64,000 nucleotides of DNA, taken from positions 21,175 to 85,174 of the forward strand of contig NYZU01000008.1 in the NCBI GenBank assembly GCA_002686055.1, in the 5' to 3' direction. This document shows, one piece after another, positions 1-8,168 of the stretch (within the stretch, counting starts at the first letter, position 1; each line of letters opens with the position of its first letter). A program made the translations under genes and the position numbers. The DNA is from Oceanospirillaceae bacterium (GTDB taxonomy: Bacteria > Pseudomonadota > Gammaproteobacteria > Pseudomonadales > Balneatricaceae). A model generated the notes under the pieces. It ran no database searches and was not told the DNA's origin. It saw only the letters and a list, made by a program, of their open reading frames with translations.

Positions 1-973
1 CATGATTAACCGACTGCATTTCGCAAATAAGCTTGCCAGAACCTTGCCCCCTAGCCACCTGCATATTCGCCGTACCCTGTCGTTCACGCCTTTGACTGCG
101 CTGTTTACGCAAATCTTCTAAAGCGCGCACTCGCCCTTCATTACGGGTACGTCGAGCCTTAATTCCTTGACGAATCCAGACCTCTTCTTGAGCCAACTTT
201 TTATCAAACAGCGCATTATGACGCTCTTCCTCAACTAATTGTTGTTCACGATAAGCCAGAAAACGCTCATAATTGCCTGGGAAGTAATGCAACTGCCCTC
301 GATCAAGTTCCATAATGCGGTTAGCTAAGGCTTGTAGAAAACGTCTATCGTGGGTGATAAAGACGATTGCACCATTAAAACCTAATAATTGTTGTTCCAA
401 CCATTCGATAGCCAATAAATCTAGATGGTTGGTAGGCTCATCAAGCAATAATAAGGTTGGTTCTGATACCAGTGCGCGAGCCAAACTGACACGCCGCCGC
501 CAACCACCAGATAACTCACTTAAGGGTCGGCTTCCATCAAGTTGCAAGCGGGATAAAATACGCTCAACTTTGTTTTCCATTTGCCAACCATCTAGCTCAT
601 CCAATTGTTGGCTAACTTGTTCAAGCTGTTGCATACCGGCTTGATTGAGTTCCTGGCTAGTGAGACTGGAATGTTGTTGGCGCAGAGAATAAACATCAGC
701 CAAGCCCATGGCTACTACCTCAGCCACTTTAAGGTCTTCTCGTTCAGGTAAGTCTTGTTGTAAATAACCAATTCGACAAGCAGGGCTGCGCCAGACAGTG
801 CCGCCATCAGCTGACTGTTCACCCGATAGCACTTTCATTAAACTAGACTTGCCAGCCCCATTGCGACCAATTAAACAAATTCGATCACCCATATCGATTT
901 GTAATTCCACGCCATCAAGCAAAGGCGCCGAGCCATAGGCCAAATGAACCTGTTCCAGCCGCATTAAATTCAT
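1..973 (-). CDS. uup: ABC-F ATPase Uup, 3' end cut by window edge
   Basis: Absent from the ORF track because it runs off the left edge, but the minus strand is open from the ATG at 973 to base 1. The translation starts MNLMRLEQVHL and carries a first ABC domain with Walker A GRNGAGKSS, an ABC signature LSGGWRRR, Walker B LLLLDEPTNHLD and a switch histidine (FITHDRRFL). A basic linker rich in Arg and Gln follows, and the second domain would lie outside the window. No membrane segment is present. This is the ABC-F layout, and the WIRQGIKARRTRNEGRV stretch is typical of Uup. Uup is a cytosolic ATPase linked to ribosome or DNA maintenance and to low precise-excision of transposons. It is monocistronic here and divergent from tatD. 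Confidence 0.93.
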   Translation of the reverse strand, partial: MNLMRLEQVHLAYGSAPLLDGVELQIDMGDRICLIGRNGAGKSSLMKVLSGEQSADGGTVWRSPACRIGYLQQDLPEREDLKVAEVVAMGLADVYSLRQQHSSLTSQELNQAGMQQLEQVSQQLDELDGWQMENKVERILSRLQLDGSRPLSELSGGWRRRVSLARALVSEPTLLLLDEPTNHLDLLAIEWLEQQLLGFNGAIVFITHDRRFLQALANRIMELDRGQLHYFPGNYERFLAYREQQLVEEERHNALFDKKLAQEEVWIRQGIKARRTRNEGRVRALEDLRKQRSQRRERQGTANMQVARGQGSGKLICEMQSVNH

Positions 974-1177
974 ATTTAAACCTTAATTAGTCAACCAGTC
1001 AGTTGTGACTCGATCTTATATAGAATAATTATACCGAATCTACTTGGGTTACCGTCAGTAGTTAGGCACTTAATTTGCGAAAAAATCTATCCTGCTTGCC
1101 AACTAGGAAGGCAAGTCGTTAATATGCTCAGGATTTACACAATTCTGCCCAAATATACTTTAGCAATAGTCATCTTT

Positions 1178-2005
1178 ATGTCTACAGACTCAGTTAGCAA
1201 AAATGCAAACCCCTTTATTGATATTGGTGTCAATCTGACCAGTAGTCGGTTTGCCAAAGATCTACCGGAGGTTATTAGTCGCGCCCAAGCACAAGGGGTA
1301 TATAAACAAATTGTCACTGGTACAAATTTGGCCTCTAGTCAGGAAGCCGTTCATTTATGTCACCAATATCCGCAAAGCTTGTATGCTACAGCTGGTTTTC
1401 ATCCCCATCATGCTAGTGAAGTAGATGCCGTGAGCTGGTCTGCTCTTGAAACACTTTGGCAAGAGCCAAAAGTGGTTGCTATAGGTGAAACTGGTTTGGA
1501 TTTTAATCGTAATTTTTCTCCACCTCAGCAGCAATTAGATAGCTTTGAAAAACACCTACAAGCCGGTTGTGATTATCCATTACCTCTGTTTTTACATGAA
1601 CGAGAGGCTGAGGACGCGTTTTTTGAGCTGCTGGCCCATTACCGTCCACGTTTATTAGCAGGCGCTGTATTACATTGTTTTACTGGTTCACAAGCATGGT
1701 TAAAACGTTTGCTTGATTTAGATATTTATTTTGGCATCACCGGCTGGGTGGCGGATGAGAGAAGAGGTCAAGATCTACGAGATGCAGTACCTTTCATTCC
1801 TAGTGAGCGTCTATTGATTGAAACAGATGCGCCCTATTTACTGCCTAGAAATATGCGCCCCAAACCAAAGTCTAGTCGCAATGAGCCAGCCTACTTACCT
1901 TCTATCGCGCAAACCCTAGCCAATCTTAGACATCAGAGGGTGACCGATATCGCACAACAAACAACAAATAATGCTCAGCGTTTGTTTAACTTACCAGTCA
2001 ATTAA
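1178..2005 (+). CDS. tatD: TatD family metal-dependent DNase
   Basis: TIM-barrel metallohydrolase with 3'-5' exonuclease activity on DNA in this family. Near the N terminus DIGVNLTSSRFAKD is the TatD-specific variant; the YcfH branch has an HxH there. Metal-site motifs follow in order: GFHPHHA, IGETGLDF, LHERE, LHCFTGS and IETDAPYLLPR. The ORF opens at 1124, but the first 18 residues are hydrophobic and not family-like, so I prefer the ATG at 1178, which gives 275 aa against about 260 in E. coli. An AGGAAGG lies upstream of 1124, so the longer start is not excluded. Transcribed alone, divergent from uup and convergent with the rmuC operon. Confidence 0.93.
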   Translation: MSTDSVSKNANPFIDIGVNLTSSRFAKDLPEVISRAQAQGVYKQIVTGTNLASSQEAVHLCHQYPQSLYATAGFHPHHASEVDAVSWSALETLWQEPKVVAIGETGLDFNRNFSPPQQQLDSFEKHLQAGCDYPLPLFLHEREAEDAFFELLAHYRPRLLAGAVLHCFTGSQAWLKRLLDLDIYFGITGWVADERRGQDLRDAVPFIPSERLLIETDAPYLLPRNMRPKPKSSRNEPAYLPSIAQTLANLRHQRVTDIAQQTTNNAQRLFNLPVN

Positions 2006-2018
2006 GAAGGGCCAAAGC

Positions 2019-2270
2019 TTATTCTGCTCTTAGCCCCTGCACAAAATGTGTCACCTCAGTGCCTTGAAAAGGCCAATCTAAGCAACTGTCTGAACTTTCA
2101 TGCCTTAACACAGGAATACGCATACCAAAGCGTTCAAATAAGGCATCGGATTCGGCTATATCGATGATCTCAACTTGCACACAATTTAGGTCCAAACTAG
2201 ATAACAATACTTGCTCAGCATCATCACATAAATGACAGCCTAAGGTTCCTAAAAGTTGTAATTGCAACAT
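2019..2270 (-). CDS. Glutaredoxin-like thiol protein (DUF836)
   Basis: An 83-residue thioredoxin-fold protein with a CHLC active-site motif at residues 12-15 and the cis-proline context RIPVLRH near residue 52. This matches the short glutaredoxin-like DUF836 family, for which no substrate is established. It is the last gene of a minus-strand operon: its ATG lies two bases after the stop of the XRE/cupin regulator, so translation is probably coupled. A redox partner role is inference from fold only. Confidence 0.8.
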   Translation of the reverse strand: MLQLQLLGTLGCHLCDDAEQVLLSSLDLNCVQVEIIDIAESDALFERFGMRIPVLRHESSDSCLDWPFQGTEVTHFVQGLRAE

Positions 2271-2272
2271 GG

Positions 2273-2827
2273 TTACAAGCGAGATGTATTGTTACTAGTG
2301 ACGACAATACAATCTTGTTTATTCATATTGCGTAAACGATAAGGCTGATTACTGGTTATATAGTAGGCATCTCCAGCAACAAGCAACTGCTCATTAGCAT
2401 CAACAGTCACCGTTAGTTCGCCACTAATCACAATACCTGCCTGCTCCCCCTCAGAAACCTGCATTGCAGGCCCTGTATCACTGTCTGGGGGATAAATTTC
2501 ATGTAGTAGGGATAATGCCCTATGTTCGTGGTTAAAGCCCACTAAACGTTTAATAATACTACCCTGACCCATATCAGGTAATTCACTAGCTTTATAAAAA
2601 ACTTGCTGCTGCTGTGGCTCATCATTGCTGAAAAACGCCTCCATAGACATAGGCAAACCATCTAGTACTTTTTTTAGAGATGCTACAGAAGGACTAACAC
2701 GATTTTGTTCAATCAGGGAGATTGTACTGTTGGTAACACTCGCGCGCTTCGCTAACTCACGCTGGGACAAGCCACGCTTGGTGCGTACCTCTTTTAAACG
2801 AGCCCCAACATCAACGTCAAAACTCAC
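2273..2827 (-). CDS. XRE-family regulator with C-terminal cupin (PuuR-like)
   Basis: 184 aa. Residues 10-65 form an XRE helix-turn-helix (GLSQRELAKRASVTNSTISLIEQ). Residues 110-180 form a cupin sensor domain containing GIVISGELTV and an AGDAYYI turn. Length and domain order match E. coli PuuR, which represses putrescine catabolism, but no polyamine gene is adjacent, so the ligand is unknown. The start is GTG at 2827, preceded by AGGAG, and this GTG overlaps the rmuC stop (GTGA), a translational-coupling arrangement. A DNA-repair gene in one operon with a small-molecule regulator is unusual. Confidence 0.85.
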   Translation of the reverse strand: MSFDVDVGARLKEVRTKRGLSQRELAKRASVTNSTISLIEQNRVSPSVASLKKVLDGLPMSMEAFFSNDEPQQQQVFYKASELPDMGQGSIIKRLVGFNHEHRALSLLHEIYPPDSDTGPAMQVSEGEQAGIVISGELTVTVDANEQLLVAGDAYYITSNQPYRLRNMNKQDCIVVTSNNTSRL

Positions 2828-4254
2828 TCTTTAGTCTCCTTGTCGGCTGCCTTTGCAGGAGTATCTAATAAGTTTTCATCTGCTGCATTTTCAGCGGCTT
2901 GTTGCAGTAATTCTTCAGGCAAAGGCTTTTTCGGTTTTATGCCACCTAATTTAACGATACTTTGGGCCCGATTAATAAGATTACCACGGCCGGTTTTTAA
3001 GCGTTTAAAGGCCGTATCATAGTTATCCTGAGCACGTTGCAACTGGGTTCCGACACCCATCATGGCAGATACAAAATCGACTAGCTTTTTATGCATTTCT
3101 TCAGCTTGGCGAGCAATTTCTTGGGCATTTTGGCTTTGATGCTCGTAACGCCAAATATTGTGAATCGTGCGCAATGCCATTAATAATGTCGCTGGACTGA
3201 CCAACATAATATTGCGCTGCATAGCGTCTAAGAATAATGCTTCACCCTTGTCACTTTGCAAGGCCAGCATATAAGCGGATTCGACGGGTATAAATAACAA
3301 CACATAATCAAGACTGCGAACGCCTTCCGCGTCCTCATAAGATTTGCCACTAAGATTAGTAATATGGCCACGAATAGATTGCAAATGTTCTGCTAAAGCT
3401 TGCTCGCGCTGAACCTCATCATCAGTGCTATGATAGCGGTCATAGGCCACTAAAGATACTTTAGCATCGATAATAACATCCTTATTATCTGGCAGATGGA
3501 CTACCACATCAGGTTGTAAACGTTTGCCACTTGTTTGGGTAAGATTAACCTGCGTATGGTACTCATAACCATTACGTAAACCTGATTGCTCGAGTACTTT
3601 CTCAAGCACCATCTCACCCCAATTGCCTTGGGTTTTATTATCCCCTTTTAGCGCTTTAGTAAGATTAATTGCATCGGTACTGAGACGTACATTGAGATCT
3701 TTAAGTTGGCTAATCTGCTCGACTAAACTGCGCCTATCTTGCGCCTCTTGGGTATAAACATGATCAACCCGCTTGCGGAACTCACCTAGTTGCTCACGCA
3801 GTGGAGTCAAAATCAAATCAAGTTGTTGCTTATTACTGGTATTAAGCTGTTCACTTTGTTTATTAAGTGAGGCTTCGGCAAATTGTTTCAGAAAGTCCTC
3901 AAACTCTTGTTTGGACTGTTTAAGTTGTTCTGCCTGCTTATTACTAGCCTGAATTTGTGCCTCTAATTGGGCTTTACTAGCCGCCAATTGCTCTCGACAC
4001 TGGCTGTAGTTAAGCTGCAGTTCCGTATATTGCTGTTGCAGATTTTCTTGAAGCTCTTGTAAGTTAGCTAACTGTGTTTGAGTTTGCTCTAGTTGGCTTG
4101 CTAATTTGGCATTTTCTAGCTGCAAATGCTGCTGTTCGGCAAGGCTTTTTTCATAGCCACCATTGCCATTACTATTTGCCATACGTCTAACAGACCAGAG
4201 CACGACTAGTGCAACCAGGGCAATTGTTAGCCAGGGCAACCACTCAAGCAACAT
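2824..4254 (-). CDS. rmuC: DNA recombination protein RmuC
   Basis: 476 aa from the ATG at 4254. The track extends it to a TTG at 4272, but that overlaps the upstream gene, while the ATG has GGTGG ahead of it and sits one base after that gene's TAA. Domains: an N-terminal membrane anchor (LPWLTIALVALVVLW), a Gln-rich coiled coil over residues 30-140, then the RmuC nuclease-like core with WGEMVLEKVLEQSGLR, QPDVVVHLPDNKDVIIDAKVS and YVLLFIPVESAY. RmuC restrains recombination at inverted repeats and belongs to a restriction-endonuclease-like fold. It sits in the middle of a tightly packed operon, overlapping the downstream regulator by 4 bp. Confidence 0.95.
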   Translation of the reverse strand: MLLEWLPWLTIALVALVVLWSVRRMANSNGNGGYEKSLAEQQHLQLENAKLASQLEQTQTQLANLQELQENLQQQYTELQLNYSQCREQLAASKAQLEAQIQASNKQAEQLKQSKQEFEDFLKQFAEASLNKQSEQLNTSNKQQLDLILTPLREQLGEFRKRVDHVYTQEAQDRRSLVEQISQLKDLNVRLSTDAINLTKALKGDNKTQGNWGEMVLEKVLEQSGLRNGYEYHTQVNLTQTSGKRLQPDVVVHLPDNKDVIIDAKVSLVAYDRYHSTDDEVQREQALAEHLQSIRGHITNLSGKSYEDAEGVRSLDYVLLFIPVESAYMLALQSDKGEALFLDAMQRNIMLVSPATLLMALRTIHNIWRYEHQSQNAQEIARQAEEMHKKLVDFVSAMMGVGTQLQRAQDNYDTAFKRLKTGRGNLINRAQSIVKLGGIKPKKPLPEELLQQAAENAADENLLDTPAKAADKETKE

Positions 4255-4255
4255 A

Positions 4256-4618
4256 TTATGCCACCCAATCAATAAGCACTGGAATTAAGGCTAGCCAGCC
4301 ACCAAGACAATATATAAGTGTCCCCACTTTGGCGGATAACAAGCGTTGCAGAAACACATAATAGAGGGCAGGAAAAGTGACAATCAAAAAGGCTACCGGA
4401 ATCCACCAAGCAAATTGTTGCCAACCATAGATCAAGGCTAATACCAGAGCCACAAAAGCCAAATTACCCGCCAGCATAAAGCGCTTGGCAGTCTTGCTCT
4501 GCTCCGTTGATATATCATCACTAGGGGCTGATAAATTATCTTGCATAACCTGACGAGCACTTAAGGCAGCTGCCATAGACAAGCCACCAGCAATGGTAAA
4601 CAGGTAAATAGGTTCCAC
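4256..4618 (-). CDS. Small inner-membrane protein, function unknown
   Basis: 120 aa. I see about four hydrophobic stretches: residues 4-20, 50-67, 69-88 and 98-117 (LIYCLGGWLALIPVLIDWV). The loop after the first is acidic and polar. I do not recognise a family. The start is GTG at 4618 with AAAGGA about nine bases upstream. The gene opens the rmuC operon and its stop is one base from the rmuC ATG, so co-translation with the membrane-anchored RmuC is likely. Whether the two proteins interact is speculation. Confidence 0.7.
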   Translation of the reverse strand: MEPIYLFTIAGGLSMAAALSARQVMQDNLSAPSDDISTEQSKTAKRFMLAGNLAFVALVLALIYGWQQFAWWIPVAFLIVTFPALYYVFLQRLLSAKVGTLIYCLGGWLALIPVLIDWVA

Positions 4619-4694
4619 GCAAAAAGTCCTTTCAGGTCAACTTGTAAGATGGCCCCATGATAGCATAAGTGGCGCTGAGGTGGCAGATTATTGG

Positions 4695-5333
4695 TTAGTG
4701 CAGTTGGCTACCATAATCAGCATTGATGGGTCTAAGGGCATCATAATTTTGGCGTAATTCAGATAGCGGTTTCAAACCATGATCATCAGGATCGGTAGGC
4801 ATATCATGCCAGTCAATACTGCTAATACAGGTCATCATATCGTATTCACCAATGATCGCCTCCAGAAACATTAGTACAGCCTCAACCCTTAGGTCCTCGG
4901 CATGAATATTGATATCCTCAAGATACAGATCTAGATGCAAATTACCTTGTACACTACGTAGACTAAAGTAGACTTCTACCAAATGTACCAGCAAGCCATT
5001 TAAATCAATGGCATCTGGAATATGCTTGTCACGTTGACTAAAGGCTAAGGGCTTAATACCCTCTAAAATTGGCGCCGCCGCAACTAGTTGCAAGACTTGG
5101 TCAATACCTTGCTGATAACCATCACAGCCAAATACCATATGCACAGTAGCAGCTTCGTCTGCAGGGGTGCAGAATACCGTCAGGCAAGGGTCTATAGCCT
5201 GTAAACCAGCATGCAGTTCATCTAACAGCTCCGTAGATAATGCTGCGCGGTCACTAACTAGACTACACAATTCTTGTGCATTATCACTGACCAGTTGCCA
5301 AAAAGCTTGTATGTGGGAATTATTGATGTTCAT
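4695..5333 (-). CDS. Conserved-looking hypothetical protein, cytosolic
   Basis: 212 aa, acidic, with no signal peptide or membrane segment. AAGG lies just before the ATG at 5333. I recognise no motif. It appears alpha/beta with many hydrophobic helices, an Asp- and His-rich C-terminal third (HDMPTDPDDHGLKP) and two Cys in the N-terminal half. Codon use resembles its neighbours and the frame is fully open, so it is probably a real gene. It lies alone between rpsA and the rmuC operon, all on the minus strand. No function is proposed. Confidence 0.65.
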   Translation of the reverse strand: MNINNSHIQAFWQLVSDNAQELCSLVSDRAALSTELLDELHAGLQAIDPCLTVFCTPADEAATVHMVFGCDGYQQGIDQVLQLVAAAPILEGIKPLAFSQRDKHIPDAIDLNGLLVHLVEVYFSLRSVQGNLHLDLYLEDINIHAEDLRVEAVLMFLEAIIGEYDMMTCISSIDWHDMPTDPDDHGLKPLSELRQNYDALRPINADYGSQLH

Positions 5334-5395
5334 GATACCTTGGGGGCTAGTTTATAAAGTGTAGCAAAATTTATTCTGCTTACACCTCTATAAAC

Positions 5396-5423
5396 AAAAA
5401 GGAGTGCCAAGCACTCCTTTTAT
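5396..5423 (-). terminator. Bidirectional intrinsic terminator after rpsA
   Basis: GGAGTGC-caa-GCACTCC forms a perfect 7-bp stem with a 3-nt loop at 5401-5417. It is flanked by A-rich sequence on one side and T-rich sequence on the other, so it can end transcription on both strands. It lies 19 bases after the rpsA stop. Confidence 0.85.
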
Positions 5424-5441
5424 ACTGCTAGCAAAGGGTTA

Positions 5442-7115
5442 TTACTGACCCATTTGCTGCTTGATCAAATCACCAATAGTGGTAGGACCATCAGCTTCCA
5501 CAGACATGTTCTTCACATCACGGATAGCTTGCTTCTCGTCATCCATATCCTTGGCTTTAATAGACAAGTTGATAATACGATTACGACGGTCAACACCAGC
5601 GATCTTAGCTTCTACTGCATCACCCTCTTTTAGCTCATTACGTGCATCTTCGACACGATCAATGCTAATTTCAGATGCTTTTAGTATAGCTTCAACGCCT
5701 TCAGCTAACTCAACAACAGCTTCTTTTTCAGCTACAGACTTAATAGTACCATTAACGATAGCACCACGATCATTAGCGGCAACATACTCACTAAATGGAT
5801 CGCTTTCTAACTGTTTGATACCTAGGGAAATGCGTTCTTTCTCAGAGTCTACAGACAAGATAACAGCTGTCACCTCATCACCCTTCTTGTATTCACGCAG
5901 AGCCACTTCACCTTCTACATCCCAGGCTATGTCAGACATGTGCACTAGGCCGTCAAGATCACCTTCCAAGCCAACAAAGATACCAAAGTCGGTAATGGTC
6001 TTGATATTGCCAGTAACCTGATCACCAGCCGCATATTTCTCAGCAAATACCGCCCAAGGATTACCCTGACACTGCTTAATACCTAGTGAGATACGACGAC
6101 GATCCTGATCTACGTCAAGAATCATCACTTCTACTTCGTCACCCAACTGAACTACTTTAGATGGGTGGATGTTTTTATTAGTCCAAGACATTTCAGAAAC
6201 GTGAACTAGACCTTCAACACCATCTTCAATAGAGGCGAAACAACCATAGTCAGTTAGGTTAGTGATCTTAGCCATCACCTTCATACCATTCGGGTAACGC
6301 GCCTTGATAGAAGCCCAAGGATCTTCTTGCAGCTGCTTCAGACCTAAGGATAGACGACCACTGTCTTTATCAAACTTGATTACTCGAACAGTGATTTCAT
6401 CACCTGGGTTGAGCATATCGCTTGGGTGCGCAATTCGCTTCCAAGCCATGTCGGTGATATGTAGCAAACCGTCTACACCACCAAGATCAACAAAGGCACC
6501 ATAGTTAGTTAGGTTCTTAACGTAACCCTTAACATCCATACCTTCTTCGATATTCGCCAGCAACTCATCACGTTGCGCACTATTGGCTTCTTGCATAACT
6601 GCACGACGGGATACAACCACGTTGTTGCGTTTTGGATCCAGCTTGATCAGCTTGAATTCCAATTCCTTGCCTTCCAGATGATCCACGTCACGTACAGGAC
6701 GTACATCCACTAGAGAACCAGGTAGGAAGCCTTGAATATTGTTAACGGCAACAGTAAAGCCACCTTTAACCTTACCATTGATAACACCGGTAATCGTTTG
6801 TTCTGCTTCAAACGCAGCTTGCAACACTTCCCAAGACTCAGCACGCTTGGCCTTTTCACGGGACAAACGAGTTTCACCAGTACCGTCTTCAACACTTTCC
6901 AAAGATACTTTTACTTCGTCGCCGATCTTAACTTCGACTTCTTTAGTATCGTTTAGGAACTGTTCTACGGGGATAACAGCCTCAGATTTAAGGCCAGCGT
7001 TAACGGTTACCCAATCGCCATCGATATCCAAAACAGTACCCACAACCAGGGCGCCGGGACGCATTTCAACAGCATTCAAGGATTCTTCAAATAATTCAGC
7101 AAAGCTTTCGCTCAT
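5442..7115 (-). CDS. rpsA: 30S ribosomal protein S1
   Basis: 557 aa, the usual length for a six-domain S1. Successive OB-fold S1 repeats are visible, with recurring motifs such as [51 protein letters not shown] and [26 protein letters not shown], each followed by an RISLGIKQ strand. S1 binds mRNA on the small subunit and is needed for initiation on structured leaders. The start [13 protein letters not shown] matches the family. The ATG has no convincing Shine-Dalgarno (GGAAATTATC before it), as in E. coli rpsA, which is autoregulated. Here rpsA is alone, without the common cmk and ihfB neighbours. Confidence 0.98.
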   Translation of the reverse strand: MSESFAELFEESLNAVEMRPGALVVGTVLDIDGDWVTVNAGLKSEAVIPVEQFLNDTKEVEVKIGDEVKVSLESVEDGTGETRLSREKAKRAESWEVLQAAFEAEQTITGVINGKVKGGFTVAVNNIQGFLPGSLVDVRPVRDVDHLEGKELEFKLIKLDPKRNNVVVSRRAVMQEANSAQRDELLANIEEGMDVKGYVKNLTNYGAFVDLGGVDGLLHITDMAWKRIAHPSDMLNPGDEITVRVIKFDKDSGRLSLGLKQLQEDPWASIKARYPNGMKVMAKITNLTDYGCFASIEDGVEGLVHVSEMSWTNKNIHPSKVVQLGDEVEVMILDVDQDRRRISLGIKQCQGNPWAVFAEKYAAGDQVTGNIKTITDFGIFVGLEGDLDGLVHMSDIAWDVEGEVALREYKKGDEVTAVILSVDSEKERISLGIKQLESDPFSEYVAANDRGAIVNGTIKSVAEKEAVVELAEGVEAILKASEISIDRVEDARNELKEGDAVEAKIAGVDRRNRIINLSIKAKDMDDEKQAIRDVKNMSVEADGPTTIGDLIKQQMGQ

Positions 7116-7257
7116 GATAATTTCCGCGCATTGCCATCAACAATTGATTAACAACGCTTTGTTTGCCTGATGGTCAGTTACATCAGGGTAGTTAATATTA
7201 ACGCAAAGTGTCTGGAACTGACGCCAAGCAGGGACACGAAGATATTTGCGCGCGCGA

Positions 7258-7286
7258 ATTATAAACGATTAACAGTATTAATACAA
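7258..7286 (-). promoter_or_regulatory. Sigma-70 promoter for rpsA
   Basis: On the minus strand TTGTAT (7286-7281) and a perfect TATAAT (7263-7258) are separated by exactly 17 bp. A GC-only discriminator (CGCGCGC) follows, as in stringently controlled translation genes. Transcription would start near 7251 and leave an mRNA leader of about 135 nt before the rpsA ATG, long enough for S1 autoregulation. The rest of 7116-7429 holds this leader and the short upstream region of the divergent nitroreductase; no other gene is seen. Confidence 0.75.
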
Positions 7287-7429
7287 AGCTTTACCACATA
7301 CATTACGGATATGTAAGGTCATAAAAAACCTTAAAAGCAAGTTGCCATTAACGACTCTTGCACGGCAAAACCAGAACATGCCAAAATGCCGTGGTAGGTT
7401 ATTAAATAATAACGCTAAAGGCCTCATTT

Positions 7430-8119
7430 ATGTTTAGCTTAAAAGATCTAAAATACCAGCCAATTCCTTTGCCTGACCGTATCGATATGCCAGATACTGA
7501 CATGATTGCAGCAGCGCAAACCTATTACCAAACCATGCGCCGCAGGCATTCAGTACGTGATTTTTGTGATCGCCCTGTGCCGAAAGAAATTATTGCTGCT
7601 TGTATTAAAACCGCCGGCAGTGCTCCTAGTGGTGCGAATCATCAGCCTTGGCATTTTGTGGCCATCGAAAATCCAGATCTGAAGAAGCAAATTCGCTTAG
7701 CGGCAGAAGAGGAAGAAAAACGTTTCTATGCTGGCGGTGGCGGTGACGAGTGGATTAAAGCCCTTGAACCCATAGGCACCAATGCCGATAAACCACATTT
7801 AGAAATTGCACCCTGGTTGATTGTTATATTTGCCCAACGCTACGGTGAACTAGCCGACGGTAAACGCTACAAAAACTATTATGTACCTGATAGTGTTGGC
7901 ATTGCGACTGGCTTTCTCATTTCTGCTTTACACCAATCGGGTTTAGTGAGTCTAACCCACACACCTAACCCAATGCGGTTTTTGAACACCCTATTAAACC
8001 GCCCTAAATCAGAAAAGCCAGTGATGATACTAACCGTTGGACATCCCCATGATAAAGCAACGGTGCCCAGTGTAGCGAAACTCAAAAAGCCTCTGGAAGA
8101 AATATTAACTTGGGCATAA
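7430..8119 (+). CDS. Nitroreductase-fold flavoprotein of the iodotyrosine deiodinase type
   Basis: 229 aa, FMN-dependent, probably a homodimer. The N-terminal RRRHSVRDF and SAPSGANHQPW segments bind FMN. Compared with ordinary nitroreductases it carries the lid residues of iodotyrosine deiodinase: Glu96 and Tyr100 in EEKRFY and Lys121 in NADKPH, with the same 4 and 21 residue spacing as human E157, Y161 and K182. These hold the zwitterion of a halotyrosine. GIATGFLISALH and LTHTPNPM also match that branch. Reductive dehalogenation of halogenated tyrosine is therefore the likely activity, though a broader quinone or nitro substrate is possible. AAAGG lies eight bases before the ATG. The gene is monocistronic. 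Confidence 0.85.
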   Translation: MFSLKDLKYQPIPLPDRIDMPDTDMIAAAQTYYQTMRRRHSVRDFCDRPVPKEIIAACIKTAGSAPSGANHQPWHFVAIENPDLKKQIRLAAEEEEKRFYAGGGGDEWIKALEPIGTNADKPHLEIAPWLIVIFAQRYGELADGKRYKNYYVPDSVGIATGFLISALHQSGLVSLTHTPNPMRFLNTLLNRPKSEKPVMILTVGHPHDKATVPSVAKLKKPLEEILTWA

Positions 8120-8168
8120 CTGGACGTATTTGGTACACCAATTTTAACAGTTATCAAACCGAACCAGA

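Noticed and set aside
1089-1123. Inverted repeat CTTGCC/GGCAAG before tatD as a terminator
   Set aside because: The stem is only six bases with a loop of nine and has no T run.
4252-4272. TTG start for rmuC as given in the ORF track
   Set aside because: It overlaps the upstream gene and lacks a Shine-Dalgarno, whereas the ATG at 4254 has GGTGG upstream and sits one base after the preceding stop.
5461-7170. Plus-strand ORFs of 186, 66, 74 and 143 aa opposite rpsA
   Set aside because: They are antisense shadows of a highly biased ribosomal gene, Ser/Thr/Pro-rich, with no motif and no ribosome-binding site.
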